Shown here in pieces: positions 7,862-16,009 of a stretch of DNA of 64,000 bases (positions are counted from its first letter, which is position 1; every line of letters begins with the position of its first letter). Origin of the DNA: Brevibacterium sp. JSBI002 (GTDB taxonomy: Bacteria > Actinomycetota > Actinomycetes > Actinomycetales > Brevibacteriaceae); the NCBI RefSeq assembly GCF_026013965.1, contig NZ_CP110341.1:1178001-1242000 (forward strand), given 5' to 3'. Below the pieces are notes generated by a model. It did no database searches and was not told where the DNA came from. It saw only the letters and a list, made by a program, of their open reading frames with translations. The position numbers and the translations under genes are program-made.

Positions 7862-8250
7862 TGAAAGTCAGAGATTCTCGGGAAGGCGATGCCTTCGATC
7901 CGGAGTGCCCCACCCGAGTCATCCTCGATCGGGTCGGAGACAAGTGGACGGTGCTCATCATCGAGATCCTCGATGACAGCCCGAAGCGCTTCGGCGAGAT
8001 CCGACAGGCGATCGGGGGCATCACCCCGAAGGTGCTCACCTCGACGCTGCGATCACTCGTCGCCGACGGCTTGGTGACCAGGCAGTCGTTTGGGGAGGTG
8101 CCCCCGCGGGTGGAGTACTCGCTCACCGATCTCGGTCGCTCGCTGCAGGCTCCCGTGACCGCGCTGCGGAGGTGGGCCGAGCGCAATGTTGCCGAGTTGA
8201 TCGAAAATCGTGATCGCCAGGCCGAGATCGATGATGCTCAGGCGCGCTGA
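7861..8250 (+). CDS. HxlR-family winged-helix transcriptional regulator
   Basis: 129-aa regulator of the HxlR (DUF24) family. The domain fills the protein: CPTRVILDRVGDKWTVLIIEIL (residues 17-38, with the family's Cys near the start, the residue that acts as thiol sensor in YodB/HypR-type members), PKRFGEIRQAIGGITPKVLTSTLRSLVADGLVTRQSFGEVPPRVEYSLTDLGRSL. Members of this family control genes for responses to aldehydes, quinones or disulfide stress. It is divergent from an NAD(P)-binding protein, its most likely target. Its stop codon lies inside the end of the next, convergent gene (13-base overlap). Confidence 0.9.
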   Translation: MKVRDSREGDAFDPECPTRVILDRVGDKWTVLIIEILDDSPKRFGEIRQAIGGITPKVLTSTLRSLVADGLVTRQSFGEVPPRVEYSLTDLGRSLQAPVTALRRWAERNVAELIENRDRQAEIDDAQAR

Positions 8251-8717
8251 TCGGTCCTGCGGGTGAGTTCGCCGAGGACGGTGATGAGCTCTCTCAGGCG
8301 GCCCGCGGCGCGGTAGGTGCGCGGTGAGCCCGAGTAGACCCAGTTTTTCGTGATGATCGAGGCGCTGCCGTTGTTCGTCGCCACCTTGAACTCTCCGACA
8401 GTGAGCGTCGCGAGATGATCCTCGACGAGGCGGCGCCGCAGCTCCGGTCCCATCTGCTCCCAATGATCGGCGGCCTCGAAATCAATCTCCGACCAGTCGG
8501 CTCCCGACTCACGGTAGGCGAGAGGACGGTAGGGGGCATCGATGCATGCGTTCAGTGACGTCGCCTCAGTGTCGATGTCAGGGCCGGAGTTGGAGTCGTC
8601 GGCAGCGCTGTCGACGGCGAAGAGTACGGCGGGCCCGGCCGCCTCGGCGAGGTTCGGATCATCGGTGCCGTCGACGAACCGGGGATGATCGCCGGCGGTG
8701 AGAAGTACGAAGGTCAT
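8238..8717 (-). CDS. Hypothetical protein
   Basis: About 159 aa; I do not recognise the family. Acidic and soluble, no signal peptide or membrane segment. Notable parts: MTFVLLTAGDHPRFVDGTDDP at the start, a Ser/Asp-rich stretch around 40-55, and a C-terminal half with TLTVGEFKVATNNGSASIITKNWVYSGSPRTYRAAGRLRELITVLGELTRR, which looks like a small alpha/beta domain. A GTG at 8759 would add 14 residues but would overlap the bioB promoter; I prefer the ATG at 8717. Convergent with the HxlR gene and divergent from bioB. Confidence 0.6.
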   Translation of the reverse strand: MTFVLLTAGDHPRFVDGTDDPNLAEAAGPAVLFAVDSAADDSNSGPDIDTEATSLNACIDAPYRPLAYRESGADWSEIDFEAADHWEQMGPELRRRLVEDHLATLTVGEFKVATNNGSASIITKNWVYSGSPRTYRAAGRLRELITVLGELTRRTDQRA

Positions 8718-8752
8718 GACACCATTCTGCCTGTTCGGGCGAAGAGTGTGAT

Positions 8753-8789
8753 TTGTCACTGCATTGAACAGTGTTCAATAATGACAACA
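8753..8789 (+). promoter_or_regulatory. bio operon promoter overlapped by a BioQ-type operator
   Basis: TTGTCA (8753-8758), 18-base spacer, AATAAT (8777-8782). The -10 lies exactly -12 to -7 from the ATG at 8789, so the transcript is probably leaderless. The perfect palindrome TTGAACAGTGTTCAA (8764-8778) fills the spacer and overlaps the -10. It matches the TGAAC-N3-GTTCA motif described for the TetR-family biotin repressor BioQ of corynebacteria and mycobacteria. No bioQ gene is in this window. Confidence 0.8.
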
Positions 8790-10009
8790 TGGATAGCTAT
8801 CAAACACTCGCCGAGCGCGTGCTCGCCGGCGATCCGGCCACCGTCTCCGATGCCCGCACGATCCTGTCGTCCTCCGACGAGGACCTCCTCGACCTTGTCA
8901 CCGCTGCCTCCCGGCTGCGCCGCGAACATTTCGGCAATCGCGTCAAGGTCAACTACCTCGTCAACCTCAAATCCGGACTCTGCCCGGAGGACTGCGGATA
9001 CTGCTCGCAGCGATTGGGCTCAGAAGCCGATATTCTCAAGTACTCATGGCTGCCGAAGGATGAGGCGAAACGGCAGGCGGAATTCGGTCTGGCAGGGGGA
9101 GCCTCGCGGGTCTGCCTCGTCGCGTCCGGACGCGGTCCTTCGAACCGGGACGTCGAGCGCGTCTCGGGGATGGTCGAGGAGATCAAGACATCCAGTCCCG
9201 ACGTCGAGGTCTGCGCCTGCCTCGGGTTCCTCAAGGACGGTCAGGCACAGCGACTCAAGGACGCCGGTGTCGACGCGTACAACCACAACCTCAACACTGC
9301 CGAATCTCTCTACCCCGATATCTGCACGACTCATACGTTCGCCGACCGTGTCGACACCGTGGACAAGGCGCGTGGTGCAGGGCTCTCCCCGTGCTCGGGG
9401 CTGATCGTCGGAATGGGGGAGACGGACGAGCAGATCATCGAGGCGATCGAATCGCTCAAGGCCGTTGACTCCGATTCGATCCCGGTCAACTTCCTCATTC
9501 CCTTCGACGGCACACCGCTCGAAGGAACCTGGACTCTGACCCCGCAGCATTGCCTGCGGATTCTCTGCGCCGTGCGATTCCTGTGCCCGGACCGCGAGCT
9601 GCGCATCGCCGGAGGTCGGGAGATGCACCTGCGTACGCTGCAGCCGCTGTCGCTGCATGTGGCCAATTCGCTCTTCCTCGGCGACTATCTGACCTCGGAG
9701 GGGCAGGCCGCCGAGGAAGACCTCGACATGATCGTCGACGGAGGCTTCGAGATCGTCGGAACAGAGAGTGCCGAACGACTGCGTGATGAGCTCAAGGCTC
9801 ACCGGGCAGCCCATCAGGCCGCCTTCGCCGAGGTGGCGCCCGGTGACATGAAGAGCGACGGAACGTCCGCTGAGGCAGCAAAGACCGCGAGCACCCTGCC
9901 GTGCGGCAAACCTCTGCCGACGGCTGGTCAAGAAGCCGACGACTCCGGAGTGATGATTCCGACGATCCGGCGCCGCGGCGCGGGCACAGAGCTCTCGCCC
10001 AATGTCTGA
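8789..10009 (+). CDS. bioB: Biotin synthase
   Basis: 406-aa radical-SAM enzyme that inserts sulfur into dethiobiotin, the last step of biotin synthesis. The radical-SAM cluster motif is in GLCPEDCGYCSQR (CxxxCxxC, about residue 60), followed by the usual E-A, NHNLNTAESLYP and SGLIVGMGET segments and the [2Fe-2S] ligands including GGREMHLRTLQPL. The C-terminal 70 residues (DMKSDGTSAEAAK... to the end) extend beyond most BioB proteins and look disordered. A GTG at 8771 would add six residues but lies inside the operator, so the ATG at 8789 is preferred. First gene of a bioB-A-F-D operon; its stop overlaps bioA. Confidence 0.95.
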   Translation: MDSYQTLAERVLAGDPATVSDARTILSSSDEDLLDLVTAASRLRREHFGNRVKVNYLVNLKSGLCPEDCGYCSQRLGSEADILKYSWLPKDEAKRQAEFGLAGGASRVCLVASGRGPSNRDVERVSGMVEEIKTSSPDVEVCACLGFLKDGQAQRLKDAGVDAYNHNLNTAESLYPDICTTHTFADRVDTVDKARGAGLSPCSGLIVGMGETDEQIIEAIESLKAVDSDSIPVNFLIPFDGTPLEGTWTLTPQHCLRILCAVRFLCPDRELRIAGGREMHLRTLQPLSLHVANSLFLGDYLTSEGQAAEEDLDMIVDGGFEIVGTESAERLRDELKAHRAAHQAAFAEVAPGDMKSDGTSAEAAKTASTLPCGKPLPTAGQEADDSGVMIPTIRRRGAGTELSPNV

Positions 10010-11348
10010 GGCGGGACTACGGATGCCGACGAGCACGCTCGAGCGCGATTCCGGCCTGCTGTGGCACCCCTACGGTCCGCTCGACGCCGGCGCGCACTTC
10101 TCGGTCACCGGCGCAGATGGGCCCTATGTGGAGATGCGCGATGCTTCGGGATCGACGCATCGACTGCTCGACGGGATGAGCTCGTGGTGGTCGGTCGTCC
10201 ACGGATACCAGCATCCGGTCATGGATGCGGCACTGACCACCCAGATCGGATCGTTCTCGCACGTCATGTTCGGCGGTCTCACCCATGAACCGGCCGTCGA
10301 ACTAGCCGAGCGGCTCGTCGCAGTCACACCGGACGGACTCGACCATGTCTTCCTCGCAGACTCGGGTTCGGTCTCGGTCGAAGTCGCGCTCAAGCTCGCA
10401 ATCCAATACCAGCTGGCCCGCGGCCGCGACCGCAGGCGCTTCCTTGCCCTCGAAGGTGCCTACCACGGTGACACCACCGGGGCGATGAGCGTGTGCGACC
10501 CAGTTGGGGGAATGCACAACGATTTCGCCGGGCTGCTCGCAACCCAGCTGTTCCTGCCTCGTCCGCCGTTGCCGGAGGCGTCCGCTGCCGAGGTGCACGA
10601 ATGGTTGGTCAAGGCTGAAAACCTCGTCGATGCGCACGGGGCAGAGATCGCCGGCATCATCGTCGAACCCCTCTTCCAAGGTGCCGGAGGTATGCGCCCG
10701 TATCACCCCGCCGCCCTGCAGTCACTGCGGCGGTTGGCCACCGAGATCGATGCCGTACTCATCGCCGACGAGATCGCCACCGGCTTCGGACGCACGGGCT
10801 CTGACTTCGCCTGTCGGGCCGCGGGGATCACCCCGGACGTCATGTGCCTGGGCAAGGCTCTGACCGGCGGCTATCTCACATTGGCGGCGCTGCTGTGCAG
10901 TGGAACGGTTGCCGACGTCATCACCACTTCGTCCCACCGGGCGCTCATGCACGGGCCCACGTTCATGGCGAATCCCCTGGCGTGTGCTGCGGCAAATGCG
11001 TCGGTCGGCCTCCTCATAGATGACGAGACGAGCGGCTGGGAGCCGGCCATCGGACGGATCTCTCAGGCCCTCGAAACGGGCCTCGCTCCTGCCAGGCGAC
11101 TGGATCATGTCATCGAGGCGCGGGTGACCGGTGGCATCGGCGTCGTCGAACTCGACCGCCCGGTCGACGTGGCGCTGACCACGCGCATAGCCTCCGAACA
11201 CGGGGTGTGGCTGCGGCCGTTTCGGCAGCACATCTATACGATGCCGCCCTATATCTCGACTCCGGCGGTGGTGGACACCATCACGAAGGCGATTGTCGCG
11301 GCAGCCGCGGCACACGGGGATGGGTGCGAGTTCGAGGTTGCATCGTGA
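10002..11348 (+). CDS. bioA: Adenosylmethionine--8-amino-7-oxononanoate aminotransferase
   Basis: 448-aa PLP-dependent class III aminotransferase that makes 7,8-diaminopelargonate (DAPA) with SAM as amino donor. Features: LWHPYGPL at the N-terminus, DGMSSWWSVVHGYQHP (typical BioA, substrate site), GSVSVEVALKLAIQY, LEGAYHGDTTGAMSVCD, IVEPLFQGAGGMRPY, LIADEIATGFGRTG (PLP-binding Asp) and LGKALTGGYLTLAA with the catalytic Lys. The ATG at 10002 overlaps the bioB stop by eight bases; an ATG at 10023 (MPTSTLERD) behind GAGGCGGG is a possible alternative. The stop overlaps bioF by four bases. Confidence 0.95.
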   Translation: MSEAGLRMPTSTLERDSGLLWHPYGPLDAGAHFSVTGADGPYVEMRDASGSTHRLLDGMSSWWSVVHGYQHPVMDAALTTQIGSFSHVMFGGLTHEPAVELAERLVAVTPDGLDHVFLADSGSVSVEVALKLAIQYQLARGRDRRRFLALEGAYHGDTTGAMSVCDPVGGMHNDFAGLLATQLFLPRPPLPEASAAEVHEWLVKAENLVDAHGAEIAGIIVEPLFQGAGGMRPYHPAALQSLRRLATEIDAVLIADEIATGFGRTGSDFACRAAGITPDVMCLGKALTGGYLTLAALLCSGTVADVITTSSHRALMHGPTFMANPLACAAANASVGLLIDDETSGWEPAIGRISQALETGLAPARRLDHVIEARVTGGIGVVELDRPVDVALTTRIASEHGVWLRPFRQHIYTMPPYISTPAVVDTITKAIVAAAAAHGDGCEFEVAS

Positions 11349-12478
11349 ACGCCCTCTTCTCCCGCCTTTCCGCCGCCGCCGAGCGCCGAAGTACTGCCGG
11401 TCTTTATCGCAGTGACCTCGTGCTCGACGGACTCGACCTCGCCTCGAACGACTACCTCGGGCTCTCGGCGCATCCGCTGGTGCGTGCCGCAGCGATCGAG
11501 GAGATCGAACGCAGCAGCACCTCGGCCAGCGCATCGCGACTCGTCACCGGGACCACACACGCCCACCACCGATTGGAAGCTGCGCTGGCCGAACGGCTGC
11601 GGCACCCTGCGTGTGTGACCTTCTCCAGCGGCTATCTGGCTAACATCGCCGCCGTCACTGCTCTGGCCGGTCCTGATACTCTCATCATCTCCGACGCCCA
11701 CAACCATGCGTCACTCATCGATGCCTGCCGTCTGGCAAAAGCTCCGACGAGCATCGTCGCGCACAACGACCTGGACGCCGTTGAAGCCGCCTTGGCTGGT
11801 CGTCAGCAGTCCGAGGCGCTTGTCGTCGTCGAATCGGTGTACTCCGTATTCGGTGACACCGCGGACCTGCCCCGACTTCTTGACCTCTGCGCTCGTTACG
11901 ACGCTCTGCTGCTCGTCGACGAAGCCCACGGGATCGGTGTGACCGGCACCGAGGAATTCGTCGGAATGGGGGCGGCCGCCGCGGTGAGCGAATTCCGCGA
12001 CCGCCTCGTGGTCACCGCCACGCTGTCGAAGGCGCTCGGCTCCCAGGGAGGGGCTGTGCTGGGAGCCGGCCTCGTCCGAGATGCTGTGGTCAACACGGCT
12101 CGTACCTTCATCTTCGACACCGGTCTTTCCCCTGCCATGGCGGCCGCAGCGCGTGCGGCTCTCGACCTCGTTACCGCTGAGCGGGTGGCGTCGATGAAGG
12201 CGGCCCGCGCACAACTGGCAGCCGTACTTGATGTGCCGGTCCCGGCCGGTGCCGTGCTGTCCGTTCCCATGCCGAGTCCGGAATCAGGCGTCCGGGCGCG
12301 CGAACTGCTGTGCGAGGAGGGCATCCTCGTCGGCTGTTTCCGCCCACCTTCGGTGCCCGACGGCATCACGCGTCTGCGGCTGACAGCTCGTGCCGGGCTC
12401 AGCCCTGGGGAGCTGGCCTATGCCTGTGAGCGCATTCGGGCGATCACCGAAATCTGCGCTGCGGAGTCGGCGGCATGA
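11345..12478 (+). CDS. bioF: 8-amino-7-oxononanoate synthase
   Basis: 377-aa PLP-dependent alpha-oxoamine synthase that condenses pimeloyl-ACP (or -CoA) with alanine. Motifs: LASNDYLGLSAHPLVRAAA, SASRLVTGTTHAHHRLEAALAE (glycine-rich/His segment), FSSGYLANIAAVTAL, SDAHNHASLID, VVVESVYSVFGDTADL, LLVDEAHGIGVTG and TLSKALGSQGGAVLGA with the PLP Lys. The GTG at 11345 overlaps the bioA stop (GTGA) and places the first residues where the family starts; longer in-frame starts upstream would lie inside bioA. Third gene of the bio operon. Confidence 0.95.
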   Translation: MNALFSRLSAAAERRSTAGLYRSDLVLDGLDLASNDYLGLSAHPLVRAAAIEEIERSSTSASASRLVTGTTHAHHRLEAALAERLRHPACVTFSSGYLANIAAVTALAGPDTLIISDAHNHASLIDACRLAKAPTSIVAHNDLDAVEAALAGRQQSEALVVVESVYSVFGDTADLPRLLDLCARYDALLLVDEAHGIGVTGTEEFVGMGAAAAVSEFRDRLVVTATLSKALGSQGGAVLGAGLVRDAVVNTARTFIFDTGLSPAMAAAARAALDLVTAERVASMKAARAQLAAVLDVPVPAGAVLSVPMPSPESGVRARELLCEEGILVGCFRPPSVPDGITRLRLTARAGLSPGELAYACERIRAITEICAAESAA

Positions 12479-13284
12479 TCCCGCGCGTTCTGCTCGTCAC
12501 GGGAACGGACACCGGCGTCGGCAAGACCATCGCCACCGCGGCGTTGGCCGCGGCACTGAATGCGGCTGGACGTCGAGTGATCATGTGCAAGCCGATCCAG
12601 ACGGGGCATATCAGGGCCGACGATCCTGAACGTGAGCAGCTCGAGTCCGATTACAGCGACGTCGTCACAGAATCCGACGCGGAGGCAGTGGCCCGGCTGA
12701 CCGGCATCCATGCGTTCACGAACACCACCCTCCGCCTGCCGATGGCTCCGGTTCCCGCCGCCAAAGCCGAATGGGACGGGTTCAAGTCGGTCGATGATGA
12801 GTCAGTTGGCGCCGTACCATCCGGTCCGGACTCCTCAGGGGCCGACAGAGTCTCGAATCTGCCGAGCGCAGCCGAGCACGTGGACTTCATACGTAGGGCA
12901 CTCGCACGAACCGATGCAGACCACGTCCTCATCGAGGGGTCCGGGGGAGTCCTCGTCGATTTCGGAGAGCATACCGTCGCAGACATCGCAGCCGGACTGT
13001 CGGAAGGAGAGAACTCGGTCGGTGCCGCTATCGTCGTCCGCTCCCGCCTAGGGACCCTCAACCACACTGCTCTCACCGCTGAAGCCCTCGAGAGACGGCG
13101 GGTTTCGACCACCGGCATCATCATCGGTTCGTGGCCCGAAAAGGCGTCTCCGGTTGACCGTGACAATTGGGCTGCACTGTCGGCGATGGCACCTGTCCTC
13201 GGAGCGATTCCCGCCGGAGTCGGAGACAGGTTCGATCGGAACGAGTTCACTGCCCGGGCACCTGGGTGGCTGCGCCTGTCCTGA
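12475..13284 (+). CDS. bioD: ATP-dependent dethiobiotin synthetase
   Basis: 269-aa P-loop carboxylase that closes the ureido ring of dethiobiotin. VTGTDTGVGKTIATAALAAAL (residues 7-27) is the BioD P-loop; CKPIQTGH, the substrate Thr/Lys region, and VLIEGSGGVLVDFGEHTVADIA with the Mg-binding Glu are present. It is longer than the usual 220-230 aa, mainly because of a polar insertion at about residues 95-135 (KSVDDESVGAVPSGPDSSGADRV). ATGA overlap with bioF. Last gene of the operon; bioC/bioH-type genes for pimeloyl supply are not in this window. Confidence 0.93.
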   Translation: MIPRVLLVTGTDTGVGKTIATAALAAALNAAGRRVIMCKPIQTGHIRADDPEREQLESDYSDVVTESDAEAVARLTGIHAFTNTTLRLPMAPVPAAKAEWDGFKSVDDESVGAVPSGPDSSGADRVSNLPSAAEHVDFIRRALARTDADHVLIEGSGGVLVDFGEHTVADIAAGLSEGENSVGAAIVVRSRLGTLNHTALTAEALERRRVSTTGIIIGSWPEKASPVDRDNWAALSAMAPVLGAIPAGVGDRFDRNEFTARAPGWLRLS

Positions 13285-13352
13285 TCGCAGAGGCGGTGAA
13301 GGAATCAGCCTGGTCCTCGCTGCGAAACGTCTCAGGTCAGCTCAAATATCTA

Positions 13353-13429
13353 TGGTCCCCCCACTGGGATTCGAACCCAGACTGAATCGATTTTAAGTCG
13401 ACTGCCTCTGCCGATTGGGCTATAGGGGG
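13353..13429 (-). tRNA. tRNA with anticodon TAA (predicted Leu), short variable loop
   Basis: A full cloverleaf can be drawn on the minus strand. Acceptor CCCCCTA (13429-13423) pairs with TGGGGGG (13363-13357, one G-U), discriminator A, encoded CCA (13355-13353). T8, D-loop GG (13412-13411), anticodon stem GTCGA/TCGAT around the loop CTTAAAA with anticodon TAA at 34-36, variable loop TCAGT of five bases, T-arm CTGGG-TTCGAAT-CCCAG. The anticodon reads UUA (leucine), but bacterial leucine tRNAs normally have a long class II variable arm, which this one lacks. The amino acid is therefore inferred from the anticodon only. Confidence 0.85.
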
Positions 13430-13507
13430 AATGCTCAGAACACACTTTATCGGCAAAGCCCGGCCACCGCGATCTGAGACATCCCGCGGACGATCCCGGC
13501 ACACGGC

Positions 13508-13520
13508 TAACCTGGAACGA
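13508..13520 (+). promoter_or_regulatory. MFS gene promoter -10, probably leaderless
   Basis: TAACCT at 13508-13513 is exactly -12 to -7 from the ATG at 13520; there is no ribosome site before that ATG. Confidence 0.45.
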
Positions 13521-14806
13521 TGACGACGAACGGACCCACCAGGCAGGCCTGGGTGATCCTCGTCGTCGGCGTCCTCACGCAGATGGCGGCGACCATCGCG
13601 ATCGCCGGACCCGCCTTCCTCATCCCATACATGCACTCCGACCTCGGGTTCACACTCACCCAGGCCGGCACCGTCGCTGCCGCACCGAGCTTCGGACTCA
13701 TCCTCACCCTCATCGCCTGGGGCGCATTCGCCGACCGTTTCGGCGAACGTCTGGCGATGACCTTGGGAATCGGGCTGACGACCGTTTTCTCGGCCGCCGC
13801 GGTCCTCGTCGTCGACTCGCCGATCTGGATGGTCATCGTCATCGCCGCCTCCGGTGCCGCAGCCGCCTCGGTGAACTCGGCGTCCGGCCGCGTCGTCATG
13901 GGCTGGTTCCCCCGCCACCGTCGAGGACTGGCCATGGGCATCCGCCAGATGTCCCAACCCCTGGGCACGAGCGTGGCCGCCGTGACCATCCCGGGGATCG
14001 CCGCGGCCGGCGGATTCCCCGCCTACCTCTGGTTCGTCGCCGCCGTTACCGGCGGCCTCGCCCTCGTCTGCTTCGCCCTCATCCGCAACCCACCGGACCC
14101 GACCCCCGCCCGCGCTGAGGTGGCCGACCCCGGCCGCGACACCGAACCGGAGACAGAACGCCACGGACAGGACGAACCGGGCACCGCCTCGGCGGGGGAG
14201 GGGAAGCCCAGCGCCGCCTCGGCGATCAATCCCTACCGCAGCGATTCCTTCCTGTGGCGCATCCACGCGGTCTCCGCGCTCCTCGTCGTCCCGCAGTTCG
14301 CGTTCTCCACCTACGGACTCGTCTGGCTCATCGTCGTCCAGGGGATCGGCGCGGGCGCCGCCGGAGCGATCGTCGCGATCGCGCAGATCGTCGGCGCGGT
14401 CGGTCGCATGGTCGTCGGCGGACTCTCCGACCGCACGGAATCACGCGTGGGCCTCATGCGCACCGTCTCCGTCGCAGCCGTGATCGTCGTCGTGGCCATC
14501 GCCATCCTGTCGCTGACGGAGCTGCCCGCCGTCGCCGCGGTCGTCTTCATCCTCGCCTCAGCCGTCTCCGTGGCCGACAACGGACTGGCCTTCGCCTCGG
14601 TCGCCGAAGCCGCCGGACCGCGCTGGTCTGGCAAAGCGCTGGGAGCTCAGAACACGGGACAGTTCGTCATGTCGGCCCTGCTCGGCCCCGGATTCGGTGC
14701 CCTGGTGACGGCATTCGGCTATCCGCTGTCCTTCGGACTCATCGCCCTCGCCCCATTATTGAGCGTCGGAATCATCCCGCGACGCGACGTCGATCGCATA
14801 ACCTGA
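13520..14806 (+). CDS. Major facilitator superfamily transporter
   Basis: 428-aa MFS permease with 12 predicted transmembrane helices in two halves of six. The loop 2-3 motif is seen as AWGAFADRFGERLAMTLG (about 70-87), and the second-half equivalent as VVGGLSDRTESRVGLMR. The central cytoplasmic loop (about 190-235: DPTPARAEVADPGRDTEPETERHGQDEPG) is long, charged and low in complexity. The substrate cannot be inferred; the fold resembles the nitrate/cyanate/oxalate-type (NNP/OFA-like) permeases only in general. Single gene between a tRNA on the other strand and ppk2. Confidence 0.88.
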   Translation: MTTNGPTRQAWVILVVGVLTQMAATIAIAGPAFLIPYMHSDLGFTLTQAGTVAAAPSFGLILTLIAWGAFADRFGERLAMTLGIGLTTVFSAAAVLVVDSPIWMVIVIAASGAAAASVNSASGRVVMGWFPRHRRGLAMGIRQMSQPLGTSVAAVTIPGIAAAGGFPAYLWFVAAVTGGLALVCFALIRNPPDPTPARAEVADPGRDTEPETERHGQDEPGTASAGEGKPSAASAINPYRSDSFLWRIHAVSALLVVPQFAFSTYGLVWLIVVQGIGAGAAGAIVAIAQIVGAVGRMVVGGLSDRTESRVGLMRTVSVAAVIVVVAIAILSLTELPAVAAVVFILASAVSVADNGLAFASVAEAAGPRWSGKALGAQNTGQFVMSALLGPGFGALVTAFGYPLSFGLIALAPLLSVGIIPRRDVDRIT

Positions 14807-14873
14807 TATTCATCTCGGCACATTATCGTGCACGAGGCACACCTCGGTGTCGACAGCGAAAGGGAAGGATCTC

Positions 14874-15776
14874 GTGAACAGTCTGTTCCAAGAGAATCTG
14901 CGGGAGTACATCGACAAACTCCGCCTCGAAGGGTACACCGTCGAGGACAGTCAGACCACGGATCCGCACCTCATCGACCCCATGGGCCGGGCCGTCGAAA
15001 CCTGGCGGGAAGGGTACCCGTACGACGAACAGATGGACCGCGAAGAGTACGAACTCGAGAAGTACAGACTGCAGGTCGAACTGCTGAAATTCCAGTACTG
15101 GGGTCAGGACACGGGCGCCAAACACGTCATCGTCTTCGAAGGTCGTGACGCCGCCGGCAAGGGCGGAACGATCAAACGCTTCACCGAACACCTCAACCCG
15201 CGCGCCGCCCGCGTCGTCGCACTCAACAAACCCTCCGACCGCGAAGCCGGACAGTGGTACTTCCAGCGCTATATCTCCCACCTGCCCACGAGCGGGGAGA
15301 TCGTCATGTTCGACCGCTCCTGGTACAACCGGGGCAACGTCGAGAGAGTCATGGGATTCTGCACCGACGAAGAATACGAGACCTTCATGGAACAGGCTCC
15401 CGTGTTCGAGAAGATGCTCATCGACTCCGGAGTCCACGTCACGAAGTTCTGGTTCTCCGTGACCCAGAGAGAACAGCGGACCCGGTTTGCGATCCGTCAG
15501 ATCGACCCGGTGCGGCGGTGGAAGCTCTCACCGATGGATCTCGAGTCCCTCGATCGCTGGGACGACTACACGGAGGCGAAGGAAGAGACGTTCCGCCGCA
15601 CGGACACCGACCACGCTCCGTGGATCACGATCAAGAGCAATGACAAGAAACGCGCCCGGCTCAATGCGATGCGCTACTTCCTCAACCAGTTCGACTATGA
15701 GGACAAAGACCCCTCGGTCGTCTACGAAGCCGACCCGCTTCTGGTCCGCCGCGGCCGCGACGCCGTCGACGACTAG
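14874..15776 (+). CDS. ppk2: Polyphosphate kinase 2 (PPK2 family)
   Basis: About 300-aa PPK2, which transfers phosphate between polyphosphate and nucleotides (NDP to NTP in class I). The P-loop VIVFEGRDAAGKGGTIKRFTEHLNPR, the lid/Walker B motif MFDRSWYNRGNVERVMGFC and the later QIDPVRRWKLSPMDLESLDRWDDYTEAKEE are diagnostic. Single PPK2 domain with an N-terminal helix-rich extension, the length of class I enzymes. I chose the GTG at 14874 because GGGAAGGA lies five bases upstream of it; a GTG at 14847 would add nine residues. A ppx-type phosphatase is encoded at 3.3-4.3 kb, so both synthesis/use and breakdown of polyphosphate are represented here, although not in one operon. Confidence 0.93.
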   Translation: MNSLFQENLREYIDKLRLEGYTVEDSQTTDPHLIDPMGRAVETWREGYPYDEQMDREEYELEKYRLQVELLKFQYWGQDTGAKHVIVFEGRDAAGKGGTIKRFTEHLNPRAARVVALNKPSDREAGQWYFQRYISHLPTSGEIVMFDRSWYNRGNVERVMGFCTDEEYETFMEQAPVFEKMLIDSGVHVTKFWFSVTQREQRTRFAIRQIDPVRRWKLSPMDLESLDRWDDYTEAKEETFRRTDTDHAPWITIKSNDKKRARLNAMRYFLNQFDYEDKDPSVVYEADPLLVRRGRDAVDD

Positions 15777-15888
15777 TCAGCAGTCGTCCACCGTCACCGA
15801 GGCGGGGATCGGTGGTCTTCCACCGTCGCCGAGACACGGAGACAGGGGGATCGCTGGTCCGGACCGCGGATGATTTCGGACAGAAATT

Positions 15889-15921
15889 CGGCCGGGTGGA
15901 AGGGGAAAGACCACCCGGCCG
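15889..15921. terminator. Terminator-like hairpin between ppk2 and the DUF1461 gene
   Basis: Perfect 11-base stem, 15889-15899 (CGGCCGGGTGG) with 15911-15921, loop of 11 bases AAGGGGAAAGA. It lies where ppk2 (+) and the DUF1461 gene (-) converge and could stop both. Two direct repeats CCACCGTC(A/G)CCGAG lie just left of it (15786 and 15819). Confidence 0.7.
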
Positions 15922-16009
15922 GAACCGTGGAGCGGGACTCGAACCCGCTGTGCAATGACGTGCTGCTCTGCCGCCGGAGGCCGATGCTCCGGACTGCGGC
16001 GAAACCGAA

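Noticed and set aside
11207..11344. Longer N-terminus for BioF
   Set aside because: Those 46 codons lie inside bioA and read as nonsense (GGGGHHHEGDCRGSRG); the GTG at 11345 with GTGA overlap is the natural start.
13353..13429. tRNA-Lys or tRNA-Phe reading of the tRNA
   Set aside because: The seven-base anticodon loop CTTAAAA puts TAA at positions 34-36; TTT or GAA would need a shifted stem that does not pair.
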